Assembly (NCBI RefSeq): GCF_030408595.1
Contig: NZ_CP047080.1
Coordinates: forward strand, 2,749,353 to 2,813,352
Source: Corynebacterium canis
GTDB taxonomy: Bacteria; Actinomycetota; Actinomycetes; Mycobacteriales; Mycobacteriaceae
Direction of reading: 5' to 3'
DNA: 64,000 nt
In this document: positions 51,590-61,385 of the stretch, one piece after another
Layout: each line of letters opens with the position of its first letter
Numbering within the stretch: the first letter of the stretch is position 1
Position numbers and translations under genes: made by a program
The notes under the pieces: generated by a model
The model's database searches: none
Seen by the model: the letters and a program-made list of their open reading frames with translations, nothing else
Told to the model about the DNA's origin: nothing

Positions 51590-52611
51590 AAACGGATGGA
51601 CATGCGGCCGTCGATACGCCCGTGCCGCATATCCTCGAACACAGAGTTGACGTCGTCGAGCTTGCACTCGGTGACGGTGGGCTTAATCATGCCGCGCGCG
51701 TAGAAGTCCAACGCCTCCTCGAGATCCTGGCGGGTGCCCACCAAGGAACCGCGAATGGTCAGCGCTTTGAACACAATATCGAAGATCGGCGCGGGGAAAT
51801 CGCCCGGCGGGAGCCCATTAAACACAATCGTGCCGCCCTTGCGCGCCATATCGATGGCCTGGCGGAACGCGTTCGGGTGCACGGCCGTAACCAACACCCC
51901 GTGCGAGCCGCCCTTCGTGTAGGCCTCCACGGCGGGGCCGGGATCCGTCTCGCGACCATTAATCACGTACTCCGCGCCGTGCTTGCGGGCAAGCTCCAGC
52001 TTATCCTCCGAAATATCCACCGCGATGACGCGCATGCCCATGGCCACCGCGTATTGCACCGCGATATGGCCAAGGCCGCCGACGCCGGAGACGACCACGA
52101 ACTGGCCGGGGCGGGTATCCGTCATCTTCAACCCCTTGTACACGGTGACGCCCGCGCACAGGATCGGGGCCACCTCAACCGGGTTCGCGCCCTCCGGTAT
52201 TCGGGCGCAATATCTGGTGTCTACCAGCATGTATTGCCCGAATGAACCGTCCACGGTGTAGCCGCCGTACTCCGCTTGGTTGCACAGCGTTTCCCACCCG
52301 GTGCGGCAATGCTCGCAACGGCCGCACGCGGACCACAGCCACACATTGCCTACGATATCGCCGACCTTGACATCATGCTCCCCCTCGCCGAGGGCGACCA
52401 CCTCGCCCACGCCTTCGTGCCCGGGGACGAACGGCGGTTCGGGTTTGACCGGCCAATCGCCTTCCGCAGCGTGGAGATCTGTATGGCAGATTCCCGAAGC
52501 AAGCAGCTTCACTAGGGCTTGGTGTGGGCCAGGCTTGGGGAGTTCCAGTTCGCCGATCACGAGCTCGGGGCCGAATTTTTCGACGATCGCGGCTGTAAAC
52601 TTCTCAGTCAT
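51586..52611 (-). CDS. adhA: Zinc-dependent alcohol dehydrogenase
   Basis: 341 residues. Oxidises ethanol or other primary alcohols with NAD. Catalytic zinc site ICHTDLHAAEGDW near residue 42 and GHEGVGEVV near residue 64; structural zinc cysteines in CGRCEHCRTGWETLC near residue 97; NAD motif VSGVGGLGHIAVQYA near residue 174. ATG 52611 follows GGAGG; the frame extends to 52641. Lies behind ald on the same strand. Confidence 0.95.
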   Translation of the reverse strand: MTEKFTAAIVEKFGPELVIGELELPKPGPHQALVKLLASGICHTDLHAAEGDWPVKPEPPFVPGHEGVGEVVALGEGEHDVKVGDIVGNVWLWSACGRCEHCRTGWETLCNQAEYGGYTVDGSFGQYMLVDTRYCARIPEGANPVEVAPILCAGVTVYKGLKMTDTRPGQFVVVSGVGGLGHIAVQYAVAMGMRVIAVDISEDKLELARKHGAEYVINGRETDPGPAVEAYTKGGSHGVLVTAVHPNAFRQAIDMARKGGTIVFNGLPPGDFPAPIFDIVFKALTIRGSLVGTRQDLEEALDFYARGMIKPTVTECKLDDVNSVFEDMRHGRIDGRMSIRF

Positions 52612-52661
52612 AGCGCCCTCCTTAAGGGGAACTTTTTTCAATATGGTGTAGAAATGACGAA

Positions 52662-52682
52662 AGACCGGTGATTCACCGGTCT
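52662..52682. terminator. Perfect palindrome between ald and adhA
   Basis: AGACCGGTGA-T-TCACCGGTCT, arms of 10 bases around one centre base. It follows the ald stop on the minus strand and precedes TTTCGTC, so it may be a partial terminator; a regulator site for adhA is also possible. Confidence 0.55.
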
Positions 52683-52698
52683 CTCCGCGAGGCTCGTC

Positions 52699-54219
52699 CT
52701 AGAACAGGCCCGTTGGCTTATCGTTATAGGAAACAAGCAGACACTTCGTTTCCTGGTAGTGGTCCATCATCATCATGTGGTTCTCACGGCCAATGCCCGA
52801 CATCTTGTAGCCGCCGAACGCAGCGTGCGCCGGGTACGAGTGGTAATTGTTCACCCAGACGCGACCAGCCTGAATATCGCGGCCCGCGCGGTAGGCGAGG
52901 TTTTGGCTGCGGGTCCAAACGCCAGCGCCGAGACCGTAAATGGTGTCATTGGCGATCGCGATTGCCTCGTCGTAATCCTTAAACGTGGTGACGGCGAGCA
53001 CCGGGCCGAAGATTTCCTCCTGGAAGCAGCGCATGGAGTTATCGCCCTTAAGGATCGTGGGCTCAATATAGAAGCCGCCCTCCAAGCCTTCGAACGTTGC
53101 GACGCCGCCGCCGGTAAGCACCTCCGCGCCTTCCGCAGGCCCGGACTCTAGGTAACCAACGATCTTTTCCATTTGATCGGCAGAGGCTTGGGCGCCCATC
53201 ATGACGTCCGTGTCCAGCGGGTTTCCGGTGCGGATCTCCTTCACCTTTTGCACGGCAAGCTTGAGGAACTCATCGGCGATGGACTCGTGCACCAGCGCCC
53301 GCGAGGGGCACGTGCAAATCTCACCCTGGTTGAGGGCAAACATGGCGAGACCCTCGATGCACTTGGCGCGGAAATCATCATCCGCGTCCATAACGTCCGG
53401 GAAGAATACCGACGGCGACTTGCCGCCGAGCTCGAGGGTAACCGGGATAACCTTTTCCGCCACCGCGCGCTGAATCTGCTGGCCCACCGAGGTGGAGCCG
53501 GTAAATGCAATCTTGGACACACGATCGGTGCTGGTCAGGGCGTCGCCCACCGCGCCACCGCGGCCGTTTACCACATTCAGTACGCCCGGCGGGAGCAGAT
53601 CTTGGATCAGCTCGAGGACCACCAGGATGGAAACCGGCGTCTGCGTGGACGGCTTAAGCACCACACAGTTGCCCGCCGCGAGCGCCGGGGCGAGCTTCCA
53701 CGTTGCCATAAGGATGGGGAAGTTCCACGGGATGATCTGCCCGACCACGCCAATTGGCTCCTTGAAGTGGTACGCGACCGTATCATTATCGATCTGCGAA
53801 ATGCGCCCCTCTTGCGTGCGCGCCACCCCGGCAAAATACCGGAAATGGTCGATGGCCAGCGGAATATCAGCGATCAACGTTTCGCGGACGGCCTTGCCGT
53901 TCTCCCACGTTTCCGCCACCGCCAGCATCTCAAGGTTTTCTTCCATGCGGTCGGCGATGCGATGCAGGATCAAGGCGCGTTCCGAGGGCGAAGTCTTGCC
54001 CCAAGCGTCTTTGGCCGCATGCGCCGCATCCAGCGCAAGCTCTACGTCCGCAGCCTGGGACAAAGGCACACGACAGAACACTTCACCGGTGACCGGGGTG
54101 ACATTATCCATATACTCGCCGCTTACCGGCGGTACCCACTGCCCACCAATGAAATTTTCATACTGATCCTTAAAGGTGATCAACGAACCGGGTGTGCCCG
54201 GGTTTGCGTAAACAGTCAT
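52699..54219 (-). CDS. ald: NAD-dependent aldehyde dehydrogenase
   Basis: 506 residues of the AldA/ExaC type, oxidising acetaldehyde to acetate. Motifs: [18 protein letters not shown] near residue 164, GSTSVGQ near residue 240, [11 protein letters not shown] near residue 262 (Glu263 region) and catalytic Cys in [11 protein letters not shown] near residue 300. With adhA it forms the ethanol to acetate route, feeding AckA/Pta. Confidence 0.95.
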   Translation of the reverse strand: MTVYANPGTPGSLITFKDQYENFIGGQWVPPVSGEYMDNVTPVTGEVFCRVPLSQAADVELALDAAHAAKDAWGKTSPSERALILHRIADRMEENLEMLAVAETWENGKAVRETLIADIPLAIDHFRYFAGVARTQEGRISQIDNDTVAYHFKEPIGVVGQIIPWNFPILMATWKLAPALAAGNCVVLKPSTQTPVSILVVLELIQDLLPPGVLNVVNGRGGAVGDALTSTDRVSKIAFTGSTSVGQQIQRAVAEKVIPVTLELGGKSPSVFFPDVMDADDDFRAKCIEGLAMFALNQGEICTCPSRALVHESIADEFLKLAVQKVKEIRTGNPLDTDVMMGAQASADQMEKIVGYLESGPAEGAEVLTGGGVATFEGLEGGFYIEPTILKGDNSMRCFQEEIFGPVLAVTTFKDYDEAIAIANDTIYGLGAGVWTRSQNLAYRAGRDIQAGRVWVNNYHSYPAHAAFGGYKMSGIGRENHMMMMDHYQETKCLLVSYNDKPTGLF

Positions 54220-54875
54220 CTGCTGGGTTTCCCTTCTTTACAACAAGCGCCCGACCTCGCGAACGCCGATACCACAGAGCCTAACCACGCGCACAAGTGT
54301 TGTAAATCATATTTTTAAAGTTTTTGGCATCTGACCTTTTGGTACCCCTCATTTCCTCGCCTTTTACAGGCCTTTTACGCGCGCGTCCGCGGCCGGAAAC
54401 CCGAATGCCAGAGCACCCCATTGCAGCACCCCCAATTCCGACAAATTGTACCAAAATTGGGAACCGTTGGGGGGTTAATCACCCCCATAGCTGTCTAACA
54501 GCAAAAATTCAGCCGAAACGCAACCTGCACTACTGTTGAGTCCTTGAACCAGCATTTGGAATTAGGTAGCAAATATTACCCCATAGCGCAGCGCTGACGA
54601 ATTTTTGACCTTGAACAAATCACACCATTGTGAGCCCCGGGTTCACGTGGAATCTAAGCGGGATTCCTGGGCGGGTGCCGCCTACTTATCCCGGAACCGC
54701 TGGGCTCAGACTTCAGTTGCCCCACACTTGGACGTGACTTAGGTCAATTTAGTCAGGTAACCCCTTGTCGCTGCAGTTCTGGACCGTCGGTCGAGTCACT
54801 TTTGCCTAGAGCCAACACGAAGCCCGTGCCAGGAAGCGATCAGCTGCCGCAACTTATGAGGCACCAGATTTGCCG
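54220..54875. other. Long intergenic region upstream of ald
   Basis: 656 bases without a supported gene. The right end of the 54.8-57.4 kb ABC/IS unit starts after it. Contains at 54689-54723 one copy of an imperfect 35-base direct repeat whose partner is at 57947-57981. I looked for tRNA and CRP-type sites and found none convincing. Confidence 0.5.
54689..54723. repeat. Island-flanking direct repeat, left copy
   Basis: TCCCGGAACCGCTGGGCTCA followed by GACTTCAGTTGCCC. Its partner at 57947-57981 shares TCCCGGAA, GGGCT and the exact 15-base tail AGACTTCAGTTGCCC. Confidence 0.7.
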
Positions 54876-55580
54876 TCAAGCAGCGCGGGAGCTCCACTTC
54901 CAGCCCACCACACTCAACCAAATGAAGGCCGAGGTCCAAAGAACAGATGCAGTGATGGCACCGAACACGGGAACCATCGAGTTATCGAGCCCACCTAATG
55001 CAACCACCATTCCGACACCAAACGGCAGAGCTGCGATGATCGAGAGATCAAGGACTCCAGCAAGGTTGATTGCCACAGCGCCAAGCAACAATAGGGGCAA
55101 ACTCACCCACTGCAACACTGCAACATCACGGCTGATTGTTCCGACGAATATGCCTGCCGCACTGACACTGATCGACTGAACAAATGCACCTAACACAGCA
55201 AACGGAACGATATTCCCAGGCAGATATCCTGTTAAAAATAGCCCACTTATAACCGCGAAGGACTGTAAGAAAGCCACTGGAAATCCGGCTGTTAGCAACA
55301 TTCCGATAATCGCACTCTTTCGGTATCCCCGATCAAAAAGCCAAAGTAACGAGCAATTTCCACGCATACCAACAATCACACCGGCTAACGCCATATAAAT
55401 ACCAAACAACTGAACAATAAAACTCATTGATAAAGAAGTTTGGACGCGTCCCGAAACATTTGCACCGTTCCCCATCCACAGTGCCATCGCGAACGCCAGG
55501 ACAGGCGCCCCTAAAGTCATAATCTGATTAATTCTTCCGCGCACTATGTATTTCATGATATAACTCAGAATCGGCTTCAC
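54876..55580 (-). CDS. ABC-2 type membrane permease, orphaned by disruption of its ATPase
   Basis: 234 residues with about six membrane helices. Overlaps the ATPase reading frame by 4 bases (start 55580, ATPase stop 55577), so it was coupled to it. Since the ATPase gene is split by an IS, the permease is probably non-functional now. AT content is higher than in the surrounding housekeeping genes, suggesting transfer. Confidence 0.75.
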   Translation of the reverse strand: MKPILSYIMKYIVRGRINQIMTLGAPVLAFAMALWMGNGANVSGRVQTSLSMSFIVQLFGIYMALAGVIVGMRGNCSLLWLFDRGYRKSAIIGMLLTAGFPVAFLQSFAVISGLFLTGYLPGNIVPFAVLGAFVQSISVSAAGIFVGTISRDVAVLQWVSLPLLLLGAVAINLAGVLDLSIIAALPFGVGMVVALGGLDNSMVPVFGAITASVLWTSAFIWLSVVGWKWSSRAA

Positions 55581-55882
55581 TTTAATTCGCTTTCTTCAAA
55601 TGATTCCAAAATAGTGCGCAGCGTAGTCGCTGCCACATTCAAATCTCGAATTTCGGCGCGCACGCGCGAATCAGTAGTCAGCTTCGCTAAAGTACTCATT
55701 ACATCGTCGACGTCATCGACACATATCAATACTCTGTTTGGATTCTGCCCTTCCCGCCTTGCAAATGGGTCAAACTCGCTAAAAATCTGCTCCGCAGCCT
55801 GTCCATCGGCACACGAAACTGAAATCACATACCCAAGCTCTGCCTTGAGTTCAGCCAACTGAAATGGACCATGAACATGTTG

Positions 55883-56772
55883 GAGGGTTATTCAACCGCT
55901 GGGGTTTTGCCGGGTGGACTTTCCGACCTCAATACCCCCGAACATAGCAAAGGCGATACAAGGTTCCGCATAATGAATCTATGACAAAACAAAACACAAA
56001 TGCCTTGTACCGCTGGGCCAATACTAGCAAATGTTCGACTGATGAGATTATCGCGCTAGCCAACGACATCGAAACCGCAGGTTATACACATCATTGCCCC
56101 CTTAGTTTGGGGTTAGTCAGTAGCCTGGAATGCGCTTTGGTCTACTACTGGAGCGAAAATCTCCCGCAACGTGTGATCGCCACGATCTATGGGGTGTCCC
56201 AACCCACGATTTCCCGCGCCATCAACGCAGTCCTTGACCTTCTGGAACGCTTTCTCCCAACCGCACCAACCGTGGAAGACCTCGTACCAACGCGCCATCG
56301 CGTCCTCGATGGGACATTGGTCCCATGCTGGTCATGGAAAGGGCAACAACAGTTGATCAGCGGCAAACGCAAAGCCACCGGCCACAACCTCGCAGTCTTG
56401 ACCGACCAGAACGGCAATATCGAGTACATCAGCCCGCCAATGCCTGGGAGATCTCACGATAAGCGCATCGCAGATAAGCTGGGCATCACCACCGTGTTGC
56501 CAGGCGACTATGTCACCGCCGACCTTGGGTACGTAGGTACTGGTTTTGACATCCCCCAGAAACGCAACAACGGGCAAAAGGTTCTCGAACCCTGGCAGCA
56601 GCGCTTCAACAACGCTCTTGCATCCATCCGCTGGGTCGTCGAACAAGCAATCGCCCACATCAAAAACTGGCGAATACTTCACACCGACTGCCGATTACCC
56701 ATAGCCACCACGAAGCGCACAATACAAACCCTTACCAAGCTATTCTTCTACAGAAACCCCTGAATAACCTTC
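55883..56772 (+). mobile_element. IS5-family insertion sequence, about 890 bp
   Basis: One transposase gene between imperfect inverted ends (GAGGGTTATTCA on the left, GAAGGTTATTCA read inward from the right, 11 of 12). Flanks carry a 3-base direct repeat TTG at 55880-55882 and 56773-56775. Insertion has split the ABC ATPase gene. Confidence 0.9.
55981..56763 (+). CDS. IS5-type DDE transposase
   Basis: 260 residues. Helix-turn-helix at about 44-85 (LGLVSSLECALVYY...VSQPTISRAINAVLDLL), then a DDE_Tnp_4-type core with Asp110 (RVLDGTLVPC), Asp181 (VTADLGYVG) and Glu221 (WVVEQAIAHIKNW). Intact, so possibly active. Its last codons reach into the right inverted end. Confidence 0.92.
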   Translation: MTKQNTNALYRWANTSKCSTDEIIALANDIETAGYTHHCPLSLGLVSSLECALVYYWSENLPQRVIATIYGVSQPTISRAINAVLDLLERFLPTAPTVEDLVPTRHRVLDGTLVPCWSWKGQQQLISGKRKATGHNLAVLTDQNGNIEYISPPMPGRSHDKRIADKLGITTVLPGDYVTADLGYVGTGFDIPQKRNNGQKVLEPWQQRFNNALASIRWVVEQAIAHIKNWRILHTDCRLPIATTKRTIQTLTKLFFYRNP

Positions 56773-57399
56773 TTGGTTGCGAATGTAAATGAGCTGGTCT
56801 GCGAGCGAATCCATTTCCTCTAAGTAGTGGGTCACCAACAGCACGGTTGATCCGTTATCGCGCAGCCTCCTGATCTCTTTCCAGAGAATATCTCGAGATG
56901 CTGGATCCAGGCCCGTCGTAGGCTCATCAAGTATTACAACGGGCGGAGATGTAGCAACAGTAGTTAGGAGTTGCAGCCGCTTTGCCTCACCACCGGATAA
57001 ACTCGATATTTTCTGATCAAGCAACTCATCCGATAGACCAAACCTTGAACGGCAGTTTTCTACCTCAGCCGAGTCAACCTGTTCCACGAATGTGATAAAT
57101 TCCCGCACAGTCAAATCATCAAAAGGTCGACCGTCCTGCCTTAATACCTTTAAGTAGCTCTTCGCGAGGTCAGCAGCCAAAGGAGGGGTCTGCCCCAACA
57201 AAGACACAGTGCCTTGCGTCGGGCGAATTAAGCCGGTGATTGTATCCAGCAACGTCGTCTTACCAGCACCATTTGGACCAGCTATCGCATAAATACTTCC
57301 TGCTTCAAGCTCTAGCGTGGCATCGCTAAAGATCCTCCTTTTGCCACGAATAACGTTAACATCCCTTAGCTCAATAACGCTATCTTTATCCACTAACAC

Positions 57400-58138
57400 A
57401 ATAACGGCATTCCCTCGTTTAATTTGATATCAAATTTAATAGACCATGCTCAGTTTTGCTATCGCACTCGCGCAGCAAACACCCCTCTATCGTCGACTCG
57501 ATTCAGAATTGGTACACCTATCTCAAATTAGCCAGCTTTTGCACTTCGCTTTCATCATATTGTCACCCTCGAGTTAGCATAAAGCAGTATATATCTATCG
57601 AAGCAGTATGAATGAGTTATCTGCAGTGCTTTGAACTATATATAGGAAATTTTGCTTATCTCAAGTTGGTGGCTTGAGTCACATAAACATCGGCCCCCGC
57701 GCGGGGGTAACAAGATAAACCATGCTGCCATGACTTCAGGCTCCTCGGACAAGCTCAATAGTTTACATGTTCACAACGGCGGTCTAACTGCAGGTTTAAG
57801 TAGCAATCGAGACGTTGGACCTTAAAGCCCTGAAGCACACCCAAGCGCCCAAGTAGACAACACTGAAACGAGTTTGCACAACCTATCACCAGTCTGCCAA
57901 ACACTAAAGTGGCGCACAGCACGCCGGCACGCGTCCGCAGCTGTTGTCCCGGAAACTGCGGGGCTTAGACTTCAGTTGCCCACGCTTCAAGCCCAAACTT
58001 GGAGTCATGTCGTCGGAACTGGGTGCCCGCCACCGGACCTGGACACCCAACGCCGACTAGCTGGCGGCAATCTTGCCTCAACCCATCGCACTTCGAGCTA
58101 CACCATTGGCAAACCCGGCTGAATGGCAGCATCAACAT
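57400..58138. other. AT-rich then GC-rich intergenic DNA at the right edge of the island
   Basis: About 740 bases. The first 300 are AT-rich and should contain the promoter of the broken ABC operon. A perfect 14-base palindrome CCCCCGCGCGGGGG is at 57694-57707. The right copy of the island-flanking repeat is at 57947-57981. No gene supported. Confidence 0.5.
57947..57981. repeat. Island-flanking direct repeat, right copy
   Basis: TCCCGGAAACTGCGGGGCTT followed by AGACTTCAGTTGCCC; imperfect match to 54689-54723. Confidence 0.7.
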
Positions 58139-58603
58139 TAGGTCGCGCACTTCATATGACGTTTTTTACACACGAATCCCGGTTTCTGTGTAATTTTCAT
58201 CGCCGGGGGCCGCCGCAGGCCTCCGTTGCGATATTTTTTACACAGATTTCGGAATTTTGATGTAAAAAATATCAGTAGACACCGTTCAACTCCGGACCTG
58301 AGGATAGGTCGACCACAACCGGATACATTAAAATGACGCGATTAGCGCAATTCGGCCATAGTCAACCATGGGCAACCAACTTCAAGCGCTGAGAAGGGCT
58401 CCTATGGCACTGCGTCAATAAAGTATTACATCGGAAACATATTGGGCTTGACCGGACCTTCCGAGGTTTAAAGTGTTGCGGAAAACCAATCGTTGGAGGC
58501 GGCGAGACAGTCGCCGAGCAAGCCAGCTTCGCCATCAATTGCGGTCCTAGCCATAAGCTCCGGAGCCTAACGGTGCAGCGAGAGCTCCAACTCCCCCATT
58601 TGG
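58139..58603. repeat. R1 repeat, copy 5 (locus 3, full unit)
   Basis: Starts near TAGGTCGCGCACTTC. P1 at 58156-58200, P2 at 58229-58273 (left arm 58229-58242, right arm 58261-58273). The tail keeps ATAGTCAACCATGGGCAACC at 58358-58377, a diverged form of the GACCAAGGGTAGC segment. The next copy starts about 467 bases on. More diverged than loci 1 and 2. Confidence 0.8.
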
Positions 58604-58780
58604 GATAGGTCGCGCACTCCACATGAAGTTTTTTTACACACGAATCCCGGATTCTGTGTAATTTTCATCATCGAGAGCCGCCACAGGCCTCCGACGCGAT
58701 ATTTTTTACACAGATTTCGAGATTTTGATGTAAAAAATATCAGTAGACACCGTTCATCTCAGCGCTTGGGGATAGGTTGC
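58604..58780. repeat. R1 repeat, copy 6 (locus 3, tail missing)
   Basis: Starts at GGATAGGTCGCGCAC. P1 58623-58668 with one extra T in the T-run, P2 58697-58741. Ends near GGGATAGGTTGCAAGC at 58768-58783. As in locus 1, the second copy lacks a recognisable tail. Confidence 0.8.
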
Positions 58781-59128
58781 AAGCAACTGAAGGGCTCATA
58801 TGAGGCCTTTTATGAGAATTCCGGGATACTTTAATAGGAACGCCAATTTCGATCCCGCAAAACAGGATCTATCGATCTTGTCCAATTTGATTGACCGTAA
58901 CCTAATTGTCCGGGAATTGCTCCACACGGAAGGTTCCCAGTTCTAAAGCTTCCTTTTCGGTAACCGCCCCATCGGGAAGTGGCCGTTTTGGCGGGGACAT
59001 CCATCCGCGCGTTACCCAACCCGCGCGTTACCCAACCCGCACATGCTACGCGCGCTCCAACCTCACCGCCCCCAGAAACACGAAATCCGCGGCACCATCA
59101 GGGATGGGTCGCGGATCGTGTACGTGTT
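58781..59128. other. Intergenic DNA downstream of hspR
   Basis: About 350 bases between R1 copy 6 and the hspR stop. The short direct repeat CGCGTTACCCAACC occurs twice at about 59008-59037. No gene or clear terminator. Confidence 0.45.
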
Positions 59129-59542
59129 TTACCGTTTGCGTTGACGTGGTTCCCACATCACCACGGCGGTAGACCTCGGTACGTGGACGATTTCGCCTCG
59201 GGGCCTAGGCTGTTGGGTTTGTAGCCGTTCGTTTTCCGTTTGCAGTGCTTCGTTTTGGGCTCGCAACCGGTCGTTTTCGCGGCGCAGCCGGTCGTTTTCC
59301 CGGTCCAAGGCAATAATGGTTTTAATGCCCGCCAGGTTCACGCCTTCTTCTTGGCTCAGCCGGTGGATTTCGCGGAGCAAATCCACGTCGTGTCGCGAGT
59401 ATCGGCGGCCGCCCCCGCGGGATCGCATGGGCGTGACTAGGCCCAAACGGTCGTACGCTCGGAGCGTTTGGGCGTGCATGCCCGCTAGTTCGGCCGCGAC
59501 GGAGATGACGAAGAACTCCGTTTCGGTCTGTTCCCTGTTCAT
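59129..59542 (-). CDS. hspR: Heat-shock repressor HspR
   Basis: 137 residues. MerR-type helix-turn-helix ([38 protein letters not shown]) followed by a coiled coil with repeated [14 protein letters not shown] heptads. Represses the dnaK operon and clpB through HAIR sites, usually with DnaK as co-repressor. ATG 59542 overlaps the dnaJ stop (ATGA), so it is the last gene of the operon. Confidence 0.95.
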   Translation of the reverse strand: MNREQTETEFFVISVAAELAGMHAQTLRAYDRLGLVTPMRSRGGGRRYSRHDVDLLREIHRLSQEEGVNLAGIKTIIALDRENDRLRRENDRLRAQNEALQTENERLQTQQPRPRGEIVHVPRSTAVVMWEPRQRKR

Positions 59543-60687
59543 TTCGTCCCAGCCCATCCGCTACGCGGGTCAAACCCGGAGGCTTTTTCCGCTTCTGCAT
59601 AGGTTCGTAGTGCAGTGGCGGAGACGGCGTCGAGGTTTTTGGGCACGGTGACATTGACCGTGACCAGCAAGTCCCCGGCTTTACCGTCCCGCTTTGGGAC
59701 GCCGCGTCCCCTCACCCGCAGGGTGCGCCCGTTCGGCGTCCCAGCCGGGATCTTGACCCGAACGGGAGCATCCAGCGTGGGCACACTCACTGTGTCGCCG
59801 AGTGCTAGTTCGGCGAAGCTTACGGGGACGGTGACCTCCAGGTCGTCGCCAGTCCTTGTAAAGACGGCGTCAGGTCGGACACGAACGGTGACAAAGAGGT
59901 CACCGGCGGGTTTGCCTTTGGGGCCGGCTTCGCCTTTGCCTGCGAGGCGTACTTTCTGCCCGTCGATGACTCCGGCGGGGATGCGTACGGTAATGGACCG
60001 GGTGCGATGCACGGTGCCTAAGCCGGAGCATTCGTGGCAGGGATCCGTGACTCGCTGGCCGGTGCCATCGCAATCTTCGCAGGGGGCGGAGAGTCCGAAG
60101 GCGCCGCGGCTTTCGCTGCGGTAGCCGGAACCGTGGCAAGTGGTACAAGTGGTGGTGCTGCCGGTTCGGGAGCCCGAACCGTGGCAGGCGCTACAGGGGG
60201 CTTGGCCGGTGAGTTGGATCGGGATGACCGTTCCTTTGGCCGCCTCGCGGAAATCTAGTGTAATTTCCGTTTCGACGTCGGCCCCTCGCGTAGCCCGAGC
60301 CGTGTTGCGAGTAGCACCACCGCGGTTGAAAAGGCCACTGAAGATGTCACCAAGACCACCTTCCTGGCTATATCCTCCCCCGCCGAAAATATCCGAGAAG
60401 TCCTGTCCGCGAAACCCGGCACCATAGCCTCCGAGTCCGCCGAACCCGCCAGTGGCTAGGGTTCGTTTGAACTCATCGTATTCGGCACGCTTGGATTCGT
60501 CTCCGAGAACGTCGTAGGCCTCGGCGGCTTTTTTGAAGCGTTCTTCGGCGCGTTTGTCTCCTGGATTTTTGTCGGGGTGGTTTGCGCGGGCGAGTGTGCG
60601 GTAAGCGCGCTTGATTTCTTCAGCGCTCGCGGACGAGGAAACACCCAGGTCCGCATAGTAGTCTTTTTCCGCCCATTCACTTCGCAT
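59539..60687 (-). CDS. dnaJ: Chaperone DnaJ
   Basis: 382 residues. J domain at about 8-73 ([23 protein letters not shown] motif in [10 protein letters not shown]), a Gly/Phe-rich linker, four zinc-finger CxxCxGxG repeats ([32 protein letters not shown]) and the C-terminal substrate-binding domain. Activates DnaK ATPase. Confidence 0.96.
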   Translation of the reverse strand: MRSEWAEKDYYADLGVSSSASAEEIKRAYRTLARANHPDKNPGDKRAEERFKKAAEAYDVLGDESKRAEYDEFKRTLATGGFGGLGGYGAGFRGQDFSDIFGGGGYSQEGGLGDIFSGLFNRGGATRNTARATRGADVETEITLDFREAAKGTVIPIQLTGQAPCSACHGSGSRTGSTTTCTTCHGSGYRSESRGAFGLSAPCEDCDGTGQRVTDPCHECSGLGTVHRTRSITVRIPAGVIDGQKVRLAGKGEAGPKGKPAGDLFVTVRVRPDAVFTRTGDDLEVTVPVSFAELALGDTVSVPTLDAPVRVKIPAGTPNGRTLRVRGRGVPKRDGKAGDLLVTVNVTVPKNLDAVSATALRTYAEAEKASGFDPRSGWAGTK

Positions 60688-60761
60688 TACTGGGCTCCTC
60701 CTTCCTGAGGCTTAAATCAATGAATTTTATTGTGTGCAACCTGGTACGGGTGACATGCACA

Positions 60762-60789
60762 CGCGGGCCCACGAGAACGCGGACCCGCG
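60762..60789. terminator. Stem-loop between grpE and dnaJ
   Basis: CGCGGGCCC (60762-60770) pairs with GGACCCGCG (60781-60789), 8 of 9, 10-base loop. It follows the grpE stop on the minus strand without a U-run, so it may lower read-through or stabilise the upstream mRNA. Confidence 0.5.
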
Positions 60790-60794
60790 GTGAC

Positions 60795-61385
60795 TTAGTT
60801 TTTGCGATCGGCGATGATCACCATGGCGGTTCGAAGCAGACGGTCACCCATAAGGTACCCGCGCCGGAGCACGGTTCCGATGACCTTGTCGTCCCCTTCG
60901 GAAAAATCTTGGACGGCTTCGTGGCGTTCCGGGTCGAAGTCGTCCCCTTCCGCACCGAACTCGGCGACATTCATGCCGGCGAGCGTGGCGCGGAACTTAT
61001 CGTTCAAGGACTTCAACGGCCCTGCCTCTTCGAGCGCGCCGTGTTGCCCGGCAAGGTCGAGGTCGTCAATGAGCGGGAGAAGCGAGGTCACTACCTGCGC
61101 CTTGGCCATCTCGATCGCAACGGTGCGTTCGCGTTCCGTGCGGCGACGATAGTTGGTGTACTCGGCAGTGATCCGAAGCAGGTCTTCGGTACGCTCGGCG
61201 AGTTCCGATTCCACCTCGGAAACCTCGCCGTCTCCGTCCTGATCCGGCTCGACCTCGGTGCCCTCAACTGGCTGTTCCACTTCAGCTTCCTCCACCTGTT
61301 CGGGGGCGGCTGCTGCTTCCTCGGCTTCGGCTAACGCCTCGTCGATCGCGGCGTCGAGTTTCGGGTCACGCGGGGTGTCGCTCAC
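60795..61385 (-). CDS. grpE: Nucleotide exchange factor GrpE
   Basis: 196 residues. Acidic, poorly ordered N-terminus to about residue 65, a long coiled coil ([22 protein letters not shown]) and a C-terminal beta domain ending [20 protein letters not shown]. Releases ADP from DnaK. Overlaps the dnaK stop by 4 bases. Confidence 0.95.
   Translation of the reverse strand: MSDTPRDPKLDAAIDEALAEAEEAAAAPEQVEEAEVEQPVEGTEVEPDQDGDGEVSEVESELAERTEDLLRITAEYTNYRRRTERERTVAIEMAKAQVVTSLLPLIDDLDLAGQHGALEEAGPLKSLNDKFRATLAGMNVAEFGAEGDDFDPERHEAVQDFSEGDDKVIGTVLRRGYLMGDRLLRTAMVIIADRKN

Larger units (their letters stand above)
55577..57399 (-). pseudogene. ABC transporter ATPase gene split by an IS5-type element
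   Basis: N-terminal fragment (57399 down to 56773) has Walker A GPNGAGKTT, signature LSGGEAKRLQ, Walker B VVILDEPTTGLDP and switch THYLEEMDSLADQLIYIRNQ. C-terminal fragment (55882 down to 55577) continues HVHGPFQLAELKAELGYVIS. Removing 55883-56772 and one copy of a 3-base TTG duplication joins them in frame as ADQLIYIRNQHVHGPFQL-AELK, with 15 residues between ADQ and AELK, the usual spacing for ABC-2 ATPases. As it stands the N-terminal piece ends after about 219 residues with IS-derived codons. Confidence 0.9.

Noticed and set aside
54220..54875. tRNA or prophage attachment site near the island
   Set aside because: No tRNA-like T-arm or cloverleaf was seen in this gap, and no integrase gene is present.
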